A stretch of 64,000 bases of DNA from Ruminococcus sp. (GCF_016283395.1 NZ_JAEEMU010000048.1:28735-92734), one strand, 5' to 3'; shown: positions 44,362 through 53,258, numbered from the stretch's first letter. Translations and numbers: made by a program. The notes: generated by a model from the sequence alone, not told the origin.

Positions 44362-44511
44362 TCAGCTCCGCTTGTTTTTGCACCAGAAATGCCACTTTGG
44401 AGCAGGAGGCATAGGTTCATGTTTGATAAGTGCTCTTATAACTCTGCGGTGAGTAAAACAGCAGCATACGCAAACTGCACAGATGACTAATAAAATAACG
44501 ATACCTTTCAT
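44362..44511 (-). CDS. Tiny Cys-rich membrane protein after the radical SAM gene
   Basis: 49 residues from ATG at 44511, with GGAGGAAAA upstream, ending at TGA 44364-44362. MKGIVILLVICAVCVCCCF is one hydrophobic helix with five cysteines, followed by a basic tail, a Pro-rich stretch and WHFWCKNKRS. It starts 16 bases after the radical SAM gene ends on the same strand, so it is likely cotranscribed. It could be a small membrane protein resembling FeoB-associated Cys-rich proteins, or a substrate or partner of the radical SAM enzyme. Neither is proven. Good ribosome binding site and position support it as real. Confidence 0.55.
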   Translation of the reverse strand: MKGIVILLVICAVCVCCCFTHRRVIRALIKHEPMPPAPKWHFWCKNKRS

Positions 44512-44527
44512 AGTCTTTTCCTCCTTT

Positions 44528-45619
44528 TTATCCGTTGATTATCTGCTGTACCAGTTCACGCTTCTCATAGAGGATACAGCCTCCGTCATGGTCTTCCAGC
44601 AGATAGCCTTCATCTCTCAGCTTCCTGAACAGGGGAGAATTCATCGCATCTTTCAGAGAGCTGTCTCTTACGTTGATGTCTGAGTAAGGTGAGAACGGAC
44701 AGGGTTCTGCACCGCCGTGGGAATTGATATGGAAGAAGCCTCTGCCTGCGGCAACACAGCCGCCAGAGCCTTTCTCGTCGCCCGGGAACGATATGTATAC
44801 CATTTCTGGGCGCGTTTCCCTCAGTCTTATTATCTCGCTCTGCATAAATTCACGCTCGGTATCTGTGGGAGCAAGATCGCGGCTCTCCTCGGTCACAGGG
44901 ACATACTCCACGAATATGACCACCTTACAGCCTTTTTCTGCAAGGCTGTCCAGAAATGCCTGAGAGGTAACTTCCTTGTAATTCCTTGTAGTCACCGTTA
45001 CTGACGCGCCGAATATGAGTCCGCGCTTTTTTATCTCGTCCATATTGGCAATAAGCTTGTCGTAAATGCCTGCGCCGCGCCTTTCGTCTGTCAGCTCACG
45101 GCTGCCCTCGATACTCATAACGGGTATGAGATTGCGGCACTTGTCGAACAGCTCCAGATATTTTTCATCAAGGTATGTGCCGTTAGTAAAAATAGGGAAC
45201 AGGATATTCTGCTTCTTTCCAGCCGCTTCGATAACACCGCGTCTAAGCATGGGTTCTCCGCCTGCAAGGAGGATAAAGCTTATACCAAGCTCTTCGGCTT
45301 CATGGAATACATTCTGCCACTCCTCATCAGTGAGCTGCCTTACAGGTTCGGAATCGACTGTTGCGTGATTGCACCTTGAGTAACAGCCTGCACAGTGAAG
45401 ATTGCACTTGCTTGTGATACTTGCGATAAGGAAAGGCGGTATATGCTCGCCTTTGTCCTCGGCTTTTCTGCGCTTTTTTGAAGCTGTACGGCTGGCGGCA
45501 GCAAATTTCAGCATGAATGCACTTTCTTTCGGGTTTCTGAGCGTGGCTTTAACAGCTTCGGAAACTATACGCTCTACGCCCTCGGTGAGATATTCCTGTA
45601 GATCGAATTTATCACCCAT
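44528..45619 (-). CDS. Radical SAM protein
   Basis: 363 residues. The CxxxCxxC cluster is in SKCNLHCAGCYS near 76-84, and GGEPMLRRG is the SAM-binding GGE motif. The C-terminal part has VAAGRGFFHINSHGGAEPCPFS, a region where SPASM or twitch domains carry extra cysteines; only two candidate cysteines (in EPCPF and GGCIL) are seen, so a full SPASM cluster is unlikely. A 70-residue helical N-terminal extension precedes the barrel. Reaction unknown; peptide or cofactor maturation is possible. The next genes downstream on this strand are the tiny Cys-rich protein and, upstream, the peroxidase/regulator pair. Confidence 0.85.
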   Translation of the reverse strand: MGDKFDLQEYLTEGVERIVSEAVKATLRNPKESAFMLKFAAASRTASKKRRKAEDKGEHIPPFLIASITSKCNLHCAGCYSRCNHATVDSEPVRQLTDEEWQNVFHEAEELGISFILLAGGEPMLRRGVIEAAGKKQNILFPIFTNGTYLDEKYLELFDKCRNLIPVMSIEGSRELTDERRGAGIYDKLIANMDEIKKRGLIFGASVTVTTRNYKEVTSQAFLDSLAEKGCKVVIFVEYVPVTEESRDLAPTDTEREFMQSEIIRLRETRPEMVYISFPGDEKGSGGCVAAGRGFFHINSHGGAEPCPFSPYSDINVRDSSLKDAMNSPLFRKLRDEGYLLEDHDGGCILYEKRELVQQIING

Positions 45620-45623
45620 AATA

Positions 45624-46172
45624 TCACCTCAACAATTCTTCTACTGCTTTTCTTACCTCTTTCATATCAGTTGTAGGCTCAAATCTTGCAATAACCTTGC
45701 CTGTCCTGTCTATGAGGAACTTTGTGAAGTTCCACTTGATATACGCTTTATCTCCGAATTTTTTGTTGTTCAGCTCCGTAAACTTACTGAGGGCGGCGTT
45801 TTTTATCCCCTTGCCAAAGCCTTCAAATGGCTTCTCCGAAGCAAGATAAGCAAAAAGCGGTTCAGCGTTTTCACCGTTAACATCTATTTTTGCAAACTGT
45901 GGGAACTCAGTACCGAATTTAAGCTTGCAGAATGACTGTATCTCATCTGCACTTCCGGGAGCCTGATTTGCGAACTGATTGCAGGGAAAGTCAAGTATCT
46001 CAAAGCCTTTATCACGGAGGTCGCGGTACATTGCCTCAAGGGGCTCATAGTGCGGCGTAAATCCGCAGCCTGTGGCTGTATTCACTATCAGCAGCACATT
46101 TCCGCTGTAATCGCTGAGTTTTACGTCATTTCCCATGCGGTCTTTCACTGTAAAATCGTACACTGTTTTCAT
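45624..46172 (-). CDS. Glutathione peroxidase family protein
   Basis: 182 residues from ATG at 46172, preceded by AAAGGAG. The peroxidatic Cys is in NTATGCGFT, with Gln in PCNQF and Trp/Asn in KWNFTKF completing the tetrad. Cys, not selenocysteine, is used. Bacterial members usually take electrons from thioredoxin, reducing peroxides. It starts 20 bases after the OhrR-like regulator gene on the same strand and ends 4 bases before the start of the radical SAM gene, so all three plus the small Cys protein may be one operon. Confidence 0.93.
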   Translation of the reverse strand: MKTVYDFTVKDRMGNDVKLSDYSGNVLLIVNTATGCGFTPHYEPLEAMYRDLRDKGFEILDFPCNQFANQAPGSADEIQSFCKLKFGTEFPQFAKIDVNGENAEPLFAYLASEKPFEGFGKGIKNAALSKFTELNNKKFGDKAYIKWNFTKFLIDRTGKVIARFEPTTDMKEVRKAVEELLR

Positions 46173-46191
46173 AATTGAGACTCCTTTCATA

Positions 46192-46641
46192 TTATCGAAG
46201 ATCATCACTGTTTATACCAAGTAATTCATAAAGCAGCGAATAGAGCTGCTTTGCTTTATCGGGAGAGATCTTAACGCACTGCCCTACCTTAAAGGGGATA
46301 TCCTTTGCCTTTTCTTGCAACGCTTTGCCCTGTTCGGTCAGATATATGAGGACTGCGCGTTCATCGTCCGTACTGTGCTGTTTTTCAATATAACCGAGAG
46401 TTTTCATCTTTTTCAGCAGCGGCGAAAGCGTTCCGCTGTCAAGCATGAGCTTTTTGCATATCTCACCGACTGTAATGCCGTCCTTTTCCCAGAGGACCAG
46501 CAGGACGATATACTGTGTGTAGGTGAGATCAAGCTCTTTCAGATAAGGAGTGTATGCTCCTGTTACAGCTCTTGCTGCCGCATACAGCGGAAAACAAAGC
46601 TGATTTTCAAGTTTCATTGCTTCCTTGTAGTCGTATCCCAT
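46192..46641 (-). CDS. OhrR-like MarR-family peroxide-sensing regulator
   Basis: 149 residues. KLENQLCFPLYAAARA near the N-terminus holds the reactive Cys of OhrR proteins, which is oxidised by organic peroxides. The winged helix is ITVGEICKKLMLDSGTLSPLLKKM and the wing HSTDDERAVLIYLT. When the Cys is oxidised, OhrR leaves DNA and the peroxidase is made. It is followed by the peroxidase gene and preceded by a promoter overlapped by a palindrome, as expected for autoregulation. Confidence 0.9.
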   Translation of the reverse strand: MGYDYKEAMKLENQLCFPLYAAARAVTGAYTPYLKELDLTYTQYIVLLVLWEKDGITVGEICKKLMLDSGTLSPLLKKMKTLGYIEKQHSTDDERAVLIYLTEQGKALQEKAKDIPFKVGQCVKISPDKAKQLYSLLYELLGINSDDLR

Positions 46642-46668
46642 TATATCACTCCTTGATTATATGTTGTT

Positions 46669-46683
46669 TGCAATTATATTGTA
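46669..46683. promoter_or_regulatory. OhrR-type operator
   Basis: TGCAATTATATTGTA is an imperfect palindrome like the TACAATT-AATTGTA boxes of OhrR. It covers the -10 of the promoter, so binding would block the polymerase. Confidence 0.6.
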
Positions 46684-46706
46684 TCAAATATAATTCTGTT
46701 TGTCAA
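46678..46706 (-). promoter_or_regulatory. Promoter of the ohrR-like/peroxidase operon
   Basis: Minus strand: TTGACA (46706-46701), 17-bp spacer, TACAAT (46683-46678), overlapping the operator. Confidence 0.75.
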
Positions 46707-46879
46707 GTACATTTTGAAATTTTTGATATTTAACTATAAAACAATAATTTAATAAAAGAACGGCAAGGAATGACGAAAGATAAAGTCAACTGTCTGCTTT
46801 CGTTTGTATTCATATTTGATCGACTTAAATAACATATTATGATATAATATAATAAGAAACAGTTGTCGAGGTGTGACTC

Positions 46880-47169
46880 ATGAAACGAAGAACTACAGAA
46901 GAATTACTTGCCGAATCCTTTCTTGAGCTTGCTAAGAAAGAAGAACCCGTTTTCACTGATATTGTTGAGTTTATCAAGTATGATCTCCAGACTTCCAAAG
47001 ACGGTCTTACTTGGCTGAAAACTCTGGTATAGGAAGCAAGGGACGATTACTCCACATTTGATCTGCTGAAAAATATTATCAGGATGAGGAAGAAGATATG
47101 TACTGGGCTGAACAGAGTCTCGAGCTGATCGAAAAGATCGGTCTCCAGAACTGGCTGAACCAGCAGCTT
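46880..47169 (+). pseudogene. Degraded regulator remnant (TetR-like start)
   Basis: ATG at 46880 opens MKRRTTEELLAESFLELAKK, the usual start of a TetR-family regulator, but the helix-turn-helix that should follow is missing and the frame stops at 47032. Downstream, a different frame reads YYQDEEEDMYWAEQSLELIE and stops at 47171. This looks like a gene broken by deletion and frameshifts. Confidence 0.45.
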
Positions 47170-47174
47170 TGATA

Positions 47175-47354
47175 GCTATGATACCCGACAATGTAAAAAA
47201 GTTTTTCAATGAAAATCTTTGGTATATACCGACTTGTGTCGCTGAACCGAATGTCTTTCCCATCGGCTTCAAGCGTGTGTGTGATGACGTAAAACCTGCG
47301 ATAGGAGCTCTTCTTCTTGAAACCACGCTGGAAAATATAAAGTCAAACGGCTGA
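47175..47354 (+). pseudogene. N-terminal fragment of a pyridoxamine 5'-phosphate oxidase family protein
   Basis: MIPDNVKKFFNENLWYIPTC then PNVFPIGFKRVCDD and LLLETTLENIKSNG match the first 60 residues of FMN-binding PNPOx-like proteins, which normally have about 130. The frame stops right after the second strand. It follows the TetR-like remnant without a clear gap, so both may be leftovers of one deletion event. Confidence 0.55.
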
Positions 47355-47397
47355 TTTTTCGCAATATCAAACATATGGTGTGTATTGAGGATCGGAC

Positions 47398-47427
47398 TTG
47401 ACAATAGCTGCATAAAAATGGTATAAT
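47398..47427 (+). promoter_or_regulatory. Promoter of the VanZ-like gene
   Basis: TTGACA at 47398-47403, 18-bp spacer, TATAAT at 47422-47427. Confidence 0.75.
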
Positions 47428-47506
47428 ATCATAGAAAAAATGATTTATTAGCAAAGAAATTGCCTTTCGTGAGCAGGGAGGAATACATATAATAAAGAAA
47501 ACGCTA

Positions 47507-47914
47507 TTGATCTTGCTCAGGCTTTTGTCGATACCCTACGGTTATCTGGTGCTGGTGGTAACGCTGCTGCACAGGCAGCCCACAGGAACTCACAATGTAA
47601 AGCCGCCATTCTGGGAGATATCTCAGCTTATCAACGGAAATGAAAAACTCCTTTTTGATATTATAGGGAACATCATGCTGCTTTTTCCATTGGGCATAGC
47701 CGTTCCGCTTTGGATAAAAAAGGCTGATAACGTGAAAAAAGTGGCTCTGATAGGGGCTGGTGTGTCATTATTCATTGAAGTCACTCAACTGATAACTACG
47801 CGAGGCTATTTTGAGATAGACGATCTGTTCCATAATACACTTGGTGCAGTAATGGGTGCTATGATAGGCTGTCCGCTTGCAAAACGTATATATTCAAAGG
47901 AAAACATTAAATAA
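47507..47914 (+). CDS. VanZ-like family membrane protein
   Basis: At least 135 residues with four membrane helices; LLFDIIGNIMLLFPLGIAVPL and FIEVTQLITTRGYFEIDDLFHNTLGA are the family hallmarks. VanZ homologues can reduce uptake of lipoglycopeptides, but most are of unknown function. The start is odd: GGGAGG at 47476-47481 is followed at 7 bases by ATA ATA (47489, 47492), in frame, and the first accepted start, TTG, is at 47507, 25 bases away. Residues encoded from 47489 (IIKKTLLILL) fit the usual N-terminus, so a non-standard ATA start or a mutated ATG is likely. Confidence 0.8.
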   Translation: MILLRLLSIPYGYLVLVVTLLHRQPTGTHNVKPPFWEISQLINGNEKLLFDIIGNIMLLFPLGIAVPLWIKKADNVKKVALIGAGVSLFIEVTQLITTRGYFEIDDLFHNTLGAVMGAMIGCPLAKRIYSKENIK

Positions 47915-47920
47915 AAACAT

Positions 47921-47959
47921 AAACAGCTTCCTTTTTATGTGAAATGGAGCTGTTTTTTT
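47921..47959 (+). terminator. Intrinsic terminator
   Basis: AAACAGCTTC pairs with GGAGCTGTTT, followed by a T run. Confidence 0.75.
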
Positions 47960-48275
47960 GCGGCTTTCCTCAGGTGAAGTGAAAAAGGAAATGTAATTTT
48001 TTTATTTATGGGTCTGTTTAGGTATGTTTGATTTGACCATATAGTATAAATTATATATATAACATTTGTTGTAAATTTTATATAATTACGTGTTGGAAAG
48101 CCTTGTTTCCCAAGGCTAATTCATATCGCCACAATTATTGGGGCGTGTGTGAACAAATAGCAACTTTTGGAAAAAATATACCTGGCATATTTAATATATT
48201 TAATACCAAAATCTTTACTAAATGTGTAAGAATTGGATAATATTACTTTTAGACTTTTTTTCTCTTTACACCCCC
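47960..48275. other. AT-rich region before the polysaccharide operon
   Basis: No gene seen. A hairpin AGCCTTG-TTTCC-CAAGGCT lies at about 48099-48117. The rest is AT-rich and may contain regulator sites for the operon promoter. Confidence 0.45.
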
Positions 48276-48305
48276 TTGACAGGCCGTATATAAATATGAT
48301 ATAAT
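48276..48305 (+). promoter_or_regulatory. Promoter of the exopolysaccharide operon
   Basis: TTGACA at 48276-48281, 18-bp spacer, TATAAT at 48300-48305. The leader is about 125 nt. No terminator is seen until 61076, so the twelve genes are probably one transcript. Confidence 0.8.
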
Positions 48306-48437
48306 TACAACGAAATTACGAAAAGTAACCTATAGCTTCAATTATACTATTTGTCATATCATTACGCTCCGGAAAAAGTCACACTATAAAATTTTTAACA
48401 GATAACATGAATGTTCATTTTTTGGAGGTATATGTTT

Positions 48438-49640
48438 ATGAAAGTTTCTTTTTCACCGCCTGATATCTCTTTGCTTGAAATACAAGAGGTATGCGAGGCT
48501 TTAAAATCAGGATGGATCACAACAGGTCCAATGACCAAAAGTTTTGAAAATAATATAGCAGAAATGATCGGTGTAAATAAGGCTTGCTGTCTCAACTCTC
48601 AGACTGCCTGTGCGGAAATGGCATTAAGATTGCTTGGGGTAGGAGAGGGCGACGAGGTTATAACTACAGCATATACATATACGGCTACTGCTGCTGTTGT
48701 ATGTCATGTTGGAGCAAAGCTCGTTCTTGTAGATACAATGCCTAATAGCTTTGAGATCAATTATGATGAGGTCGAAAAAGCTATAACCGATAAAACCAAG
48801 GTTATCATACCCGTTGATCTTGGCGGCGTGCCATGTAATTATGCAAGACTTTTTCAGATCGTAGAAAGTAAAAAGTCCTTGTTCAGACCTGCAAACAAAA
48901 TTCAGGAAGCTATCGGCCGCGTTGTCATCAGTGCTGATGCAGCTCATGCGTTCGGAGCTAAATGGCGCAATATGTATGTCGGCAATATTGCGGATTTCTC
49001 AAGCTTTAGCTTCCATGCGGTCAAAAACCTAACAACTGCCGAGGGCGGTGCATTGACATGGCGTCCTATCAACGGTATCAGCGATGAGGAAATATATCAT
49101 CAGCTTCAGCTTTTTAGTCTGCACGGACAGAGCAAGGATGCTCTTGCAAAGACTAAGCTGGGTGCATGGGAATATGACATCATCGGAACCTGGTATAAAT
49201 GTAATATGACTGATGTTGCTGCTGCCATCGGACTCAAGCAGCTGGAAAGATATCCGCATATGCTTGAGTACAGACGTCAGATAATCGAGTATTATGATGA
49301 AGCTCTCAGTGAACTCGGTGTTGAGACACTTCAGCATTATACCAACGAATACACATCATCAGGTCATCTTTACTTAACAAGAGTGCCGAATATAACAAGT
49401 GAAGAAAGAAATGAGATAATCCAGCGTATGGCGGAACAGGGTATTGCAACGAATGTTCATTATAAGCCTCTTCCGATGCATACTGCTTATAAGAAGCTTG
49501 GATTTGATATCAATGATTATCCAAACGCTTATGCTCATTTCGCAAACGAGATCACTCTTCCGCTCCATACCTGTCTTACAGGAGAAATGGAAGAGTACGT
49601 AATAAACAATTATGTCGATATCGTAAAGGAGTATATCTGA
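48438..49640 (+). CDS. DegT/DnrJ/EryC1 sugar aminotransferase
   Basis: 400 residues from ATG at 48438, nine bases after GGAGG (ATG at 48432 is too close). Typical landmarks: SGWITTGP, LNSQTACAEMALRLLG, EVITTAYTYTATA, SADAAHAFGA and the PLP lysine Lys196 in FSFHAVKNLTTAEGG. These enzymes put an amino group on a keto-sugar nucleotide, usually at C3 or C4. It is followed by the initiating transferase and an acetyltransferase, as in bacillosamine-type pathways, but no 4,6-dehydratase gene is present here. Confidence 0.93.
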   Translation: MKVSFSPPDISLLEIQEVCEALKSGWITTGPMTKSFENNIAEMIGVNKACCLNSQTACAEMALRLLGVGEGDEVITTAYTYTATAAVVCHVGAKLVLVDTMPNSFEINYDEVEKAITDKTKVIIPVDLGGVPCNYARLFQIVESKKSLFRPANKIQEAIGRVVISADAAHAFGAKWRNMYVGNIADFSSFSFHAVKNLTTAEGGALTWRPINGISDEEIYHQLQLFSLHGQSKDALAKTKLGAWEYDIIGTWYKCNMTDVAAAIGLKQLERYPHMLEYRRQIIEYYDEALSELGVETLQHYTNEYTSSGHLYLTRVPNITSEERNEIIQRMAEQGIATNVHYKPLPMHTAYKKLGFDINDYPNAYAHFANEITLPLHTCLTGEMEEYVINNYVDIVKEYI

Positions 49641-49642
49641 TA

Positions 49643-50335
49643 ATGCGCCGCTGGGAGGATCTTCCTGATTTTATGAGAACTGACGAAGTCAGACCTTATT
49701 GGGAGATCATGTGGAAAAAGCGCGGACATCTTGCAGTGAAGAGAATGTTTGATATCATCACTGCGGTGATACTTCTTTTATTGGCTGCGATCCCTATGAT
49801 CATCATCGCTGTGATGATAAAGATCGATTCAAGAGGACCTGTTATGTACCGACAGGAAAGAGTAACTACATACGGAAAGCATTTCAGGATACATAAATTC
49901 CGCACTATGATCCAGAATGCAGATCGTGTAGGTACTGCGGTCACAGTAAGCAACGACAACAGGATCACAAGAATGGGTTCTTTACTGCGCGGATTGCGGC
50001 TCGATGAACTTCCACAGCTCATAGATGTACTTGAGGGCAATATGAGTTTTGTGGGCACACGTCCTGAAGCGGCAAAATATGTTGAACAGTATCGTCCCGA
50101 ATTCAATGCTACACTGCTTGTTCCCGCAGGAATAACAAGTGAAGCTTCTATAAGATATAAGGACGAATACAAGCTTTTAAGCGTTTCAGATGACGTTGAT
50201 AAAACATACGTGGAGCAGGTCCTTCCGGGAAAAATGAAATGGAATCTTAATTCCATCGAACGTTTTTCGTTTTTCCGCGAAATGTTGACCATGCTAAGAA
50301 CAGTATTGGCTGTTATCGGAAAAGATTATGATTGA
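49643..50335 (+). CDS. Initiating sugar-phosphate transferase (bacterial sugar transferase)
   Basis: 230 residues. One membrane segment (about 34-58) and the catalytic core of PglC/WcaJ-type enzymes: KRMFDIITAVILL, then KIDSRGPVMYRQERVTTYGKHF, HKFRTM, LRGLRLDELPQL and FVGTRPEAAKY. It moves a sugar phosphate from a nucleotide sugar to undecaprenyl phosphate, the first step of repeat-unit assembly. It starts 2 bases after the aminotransferase gene. Confidence 0.95.
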   Translation: MRRWEDLPDFMRTDEVRPYWEIMWKKRGHLAVKRMFDIITAVILLLLAAIPMIIIAVMIKIDSRGPVMYRQERVTTYGKHFRIHKFRTMIQNADRVGTAVTVSNDNRITRMGSLLRGLRLDELPQLIDVLEGNMSFVGTRPEAAKYVEQYRPEFNATLLVPAGITSEASIRYKDEYKLLSVSDDVDKTYVEQVLPGKMKWNLNSIERFSFFREMLTMLRTVLAVIGKDYD

Positions 50336-50347
50336 GGGGTTTTTCAG

Positions 50348-50953
50348 ATGATTACCATCAGAAATATGACAGCGTCAGAGCATGAAAGCATTCGTGATTT
50401 GTCTCGGCTACATACCCGTGCTTTCCCTGAATTCTTCCTCACACAGCTCGGTGTGGGATTTCTGGACGCTCTGTATAAAGGTTACCTCTCCGATGAGAGG
50501 TCGGGTATAATAGTTGCCGAAGACAACGGGAAGCTTGTGGGGTTTATAGCTTATTCTTATGATTATCCGAATTTCTATAAAGGACTGATAAAAAATCATC
50601 TTTTCAAGTTTGCTTTCTGCTCTATGGGAGCAGCTATAAGGCATCCTTCATTTATCAAGCGTCTTCTTGGAGCTTTCAAGAAAAGTGATTCAGTAGTAAA
50701 AGATGAAAAATATGTTGAACTTGCATCTATATGCGTTGATCCCGATATGGGCAAGAAGGGCATAGGTTCTCAGCTCATAGATTACCTTAAAGGTATGGTC
50801 GATCTTAATAAGTTCGCATATATCAATCTTGAAACAGATGCTGTAAACAATGACGGTGTAAATCGTTTTTACAGAATGAATGGTTTCAAGCTTGCAAGAA
50901 GCTACTTCTCATCTGAGGGAAGAAAAATGAACGAATACAGATTCGAGGGATGA
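50348..50953 (+). CDS. GNAT-family N-acetyltransferase
   Basis: 201 residues. GNAT motifs VELASICVDPDMGKKGIGSQLIDYL and NLETDAVNNDGVNRFYRMNGF are clear. Preceded by GAGGGG. In this operon it may acetylate the amino sugar made by the neighbouring aminotransferase, though PglD-type enzymes have a different fold. A housekeeping role cannot be excluded. Confidence 0.85.
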   Translation: MITIRNMTASEHESIRDLSRLHTRAFPEFFLTQLGVGFLDALYKGYLSDERSGIIVAEDNGKLVGFIAYSYDYPNFYKGLIKNHLFKFAFCSMGAAIRHPSFIKRLLGAFKKSDSVVKDEKYVELASICVDPDMGKKGIGSQLIDYLKGMVDLNKFAYINLETDAVNNDGVNRFYRMNGFKLARSYFSSEGRKMNEYRFEG

Positions 50954-50954
50954 T

Positions 50955-52082
50955 ATGTCGGTCAAAATGCTTTATATCCTGAATATTGCGGATAAAGTCA
51001 ATAATTTCTCGTATTCTGCGATGATGGCTGCACAAAAGCTCGGGATAGAGTTCTCCATAGCAGGAAACTGGAACTATCCCGATGATGCAGCAAGAAAAGC
51101 TGATGAAAAAAAATATGGTATAAAGATCTATCAGGTCGATTTTATTCGTGCTCCATACGATCCACGTAACTATAAGGCTTATCGTCAGATAAAAGCCATT
51201 ATTGAGCGCGAAAAATTCGACCTGATACACTGCAATACGCCAATAGGCGGCATAGTCGGAAGATATGCCGCCAAAAAGTGCGGTGTGAAGAAGGTCATAT
51301 ATCAGGCTCATGGCTTCCATTTTTACAAAGGCGCACCATTTGTGAACCGCACGCTTTTCTATAATATAGAAAAGCATCTGGCCAAATATACAGATGTTCT
51401 CGTTACTATAAATAATGAAGACCTTGAAGCAGCTAAGGCTTTCAAGCTGAAAAAAGGCGGAAAGCTGTGTTATGTTCACGGAGTCGGCATTGATCTTTCG
51501 GTGTACGATAATGTATCTGAGAACAGAGAGAAAAAACGAGCTGAGCTCGGTCTGGATAATGACGATATCGCGGTTATCTCAGTTGGTGAGCTGAATAAGA
51601 ATAAAAACAATATCGTAATAGCGCAGGCTATGTCAAAGATCAAAAACAAGCATCTGCATTATTATCTCTGCGGTGTCGGTCAGGAGAAAGAAAATATAAA
51701 AAGCTTTGCTTCCGAGCACGGTATCAATGAGAATATCCATTTCCTCGGATACAGAAATGATGTCAAGGAGCTTTTGTCTGCCTGCGATATCTTTGTCATG
51801 CCTTCTTTCAGAGAAGGTCTGTCACGTTCACTTATGGAGGCTATGGCGTGTGGGCTTCCATGCGTTGTCTCAAAAATAAGAGGCAACACTGATCTTGTAA
51901 GAAAAGGCGGCGGATACCTTTGCGCTCCCGATTCATCTGCGGAGTTTGCAGATGCGCTCGGGAAGTGTCTTTCACAGGACAGAAAAGCTATGGGTGAAGC
52001 AAATCTGCTGTCTGTAAAAAGATATGATATCAACATAGTCATAGATGAATGGGAAAAGATCTATAAAGATGTATTATTGTAA
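50955..52082 (+). CDS. Glycosyltransferase family 4 (EpsD-like)
   Basis: 375 residues, GT-B fold. N-terminal domain with HCNTPIGGIVGRYAAKKCG and YQAHGFHFYKG; C-terminal domain with ISVGELNKNKN, LCGVGQEKENI and the donor-binding MPSFREGLSRSLMEAMACGLP, E-x7-E type. It adds a sugar to the lipid-linked repeat unit at the cytoplasmic face. One base separates it from the GNAT gene. Confidence 0.93.
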   Translation: MSVKMLYILNIADKVNNFSYSAMMAAQKLGIEFSIAGNWNYPDDAARKADEKKYGIKIYQVDFIRAPYDPRNYKAYRQIKAIIEREKFDLIHCNTPIGGIVGRYAAKKCGVKKVIYQAHGFHFYKGAPFVNRTLFYNIEKHLAKYTDVLVTINNEDLEAAKAFKLKKGGKLCYVHGVGIDLSVYDNVSENREKKRAELGLDNDDIAVISVGELNKNKNNIVIAQAMSKIKNKHLHYYLCGVGQEKENIKSFASEHGINENIHFLGYRNDVKELLSACDIFVMPSFREGLSRSLMEAMACGLPCVVSKIRGNTDLVRKGGGYLCAPDSSAEFADALGKCLSQDRKAMGEANLLSVKRYDINIVIDEWEKIYKDVLL

Positions 52083-52094
52083 GGAATTGGTGTT

Positions 52095-53258
52095 ATGACA
52101 AAATCGGATAATGGTGTATCATTTAGCATATCATCAGTTTGCTTTCTGATATATTTTTTATTAAAGCCGTTTTATGTTTTCGATAGTGGTACATTGCAGC
52201 CGGGAGATTTCTTCCTGCTGCTGTCCTTTGCCTTTCTGGTATATGAGAAAAAACGCGGTCTTAGAAATGATGATTACGTATTCGGAGCATTCCTCCTGTG
52301 TGTTATAACTGTAAACAGTATTTATTTTCTGATATTTCGTTCGAGTTTTTTTGTAAAATCCTGTCTTTATTACGTATTCAATTATATCGTTATACTATGT
52401 TTCAGGCATTTTATGTATAACAAACCCTGGCTCAACGCCCTCGGGCTTGTATGTAAAATGAATCTCCTGATACAGCTGGCGATATACCTGCTTCACAAGG
52501 GAAGCTACTGGGAAGGTACATACAGATATATGGGAACTTATACCGATCCAAATCAGCTGGGATTTGCTATAATCTCCACATTGTCGATACTTTTCCTTCT
52601 CAGGGACAAATGGAAATACCTTTTTGTGCTCGTAGCTGGATTTATTATATTGCAGACATCGTCGAGCGGTATGCTTATCGCACTTCTGATACTGGTATCT
52701 CTTGACGGTATGATAATGCTGAAAAGGGCTATGGATAACGGCGGTATAAGCTATACTGTAGTATTCATTACCATACTCGGCATCGGCGGTGTTATCGCAC
52801 TTATCATGCTGGACATTATCCATATCGACTGGGATCACTTCCGAGTTTCCGATAAGCTCAGCAATAATAATTCAGTGCTTCAGAACTTTATAAATGACCG
52901 AGCACTCAATGTGGCTCAGGAACACCCCGAGTACTTCCTTTTCGGATACGGTGAGGGCTTCCAGTTCCCGAGATACGGACACAGCGAAGAGATGCATTCC
53001 ACATGGATATCACTTTGTTATTATTACGGAGTCCTTCCGTTCTGTGTCCTTCTTGCATGGATATATATGAATGTAAGACGCATCAAGCTCGATATGGTGC
53101 CAGTATACTGTGCCATATTCCTTGAAGCATTCACTCTCGTAAATCACCGTCAGGCATCGTTCTGGATGATAATCCTGCTTGCCAATGTCTGCGGTCAGGA
53201 CGACAGTGCTTATGAATATAATGATGAATTAGAAATTGAGGAGAATAAAAGTGTGTAA
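52095..53258 (+). CDS. Wzy-like polysaccharide polymerase
   Basis: 387 residues with about ten membrane helices and a large loop near 240-320. RYMGTYTDPNQLGF and FGYGEGFQFPRYGHSEEMHSTW, read in two parts, recall O-antigen ligase/polymerase proteins, which have low sequence conservation. Likely joins repeat units outside the membrane. Position between two glycosyltransferases and before the flippase supports this. Confidence 0.8.
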   Translation: MTKSDNGVSFSISSVCFLIYFLLKPFYVFDSGTLQPGDFFLLLSFAFLVYEKKRGLRNDDYVFGAFLLCVITVNSIYFLIFRSSFFVKSCLYYVFNYIVILCFRHFMYNKPWLNALGLVCKMNLLIQLAIYLLHKGSYWEGTYRYMGTYTDPNQLGFAIISTLSILFLLRDKWKYLFVLVAGFIILQTSSSGMLIALLILVSLDGMIMLKRAMDNGGISYTVVFITILGIGGVIALIMLDIIHIDWDHFRVSDKLSNNNSVLQNFINDRALNVAQEHPEYFLFGYGEGFQFPRYGHSEEMHSTWISLCYYYGVLPFCVLLAWIYMNVRRIKLDMVPVYCAIFLEAFTLVNHRQASFWMIILLANVCGQDDSAYEYNDELEIEENKSV

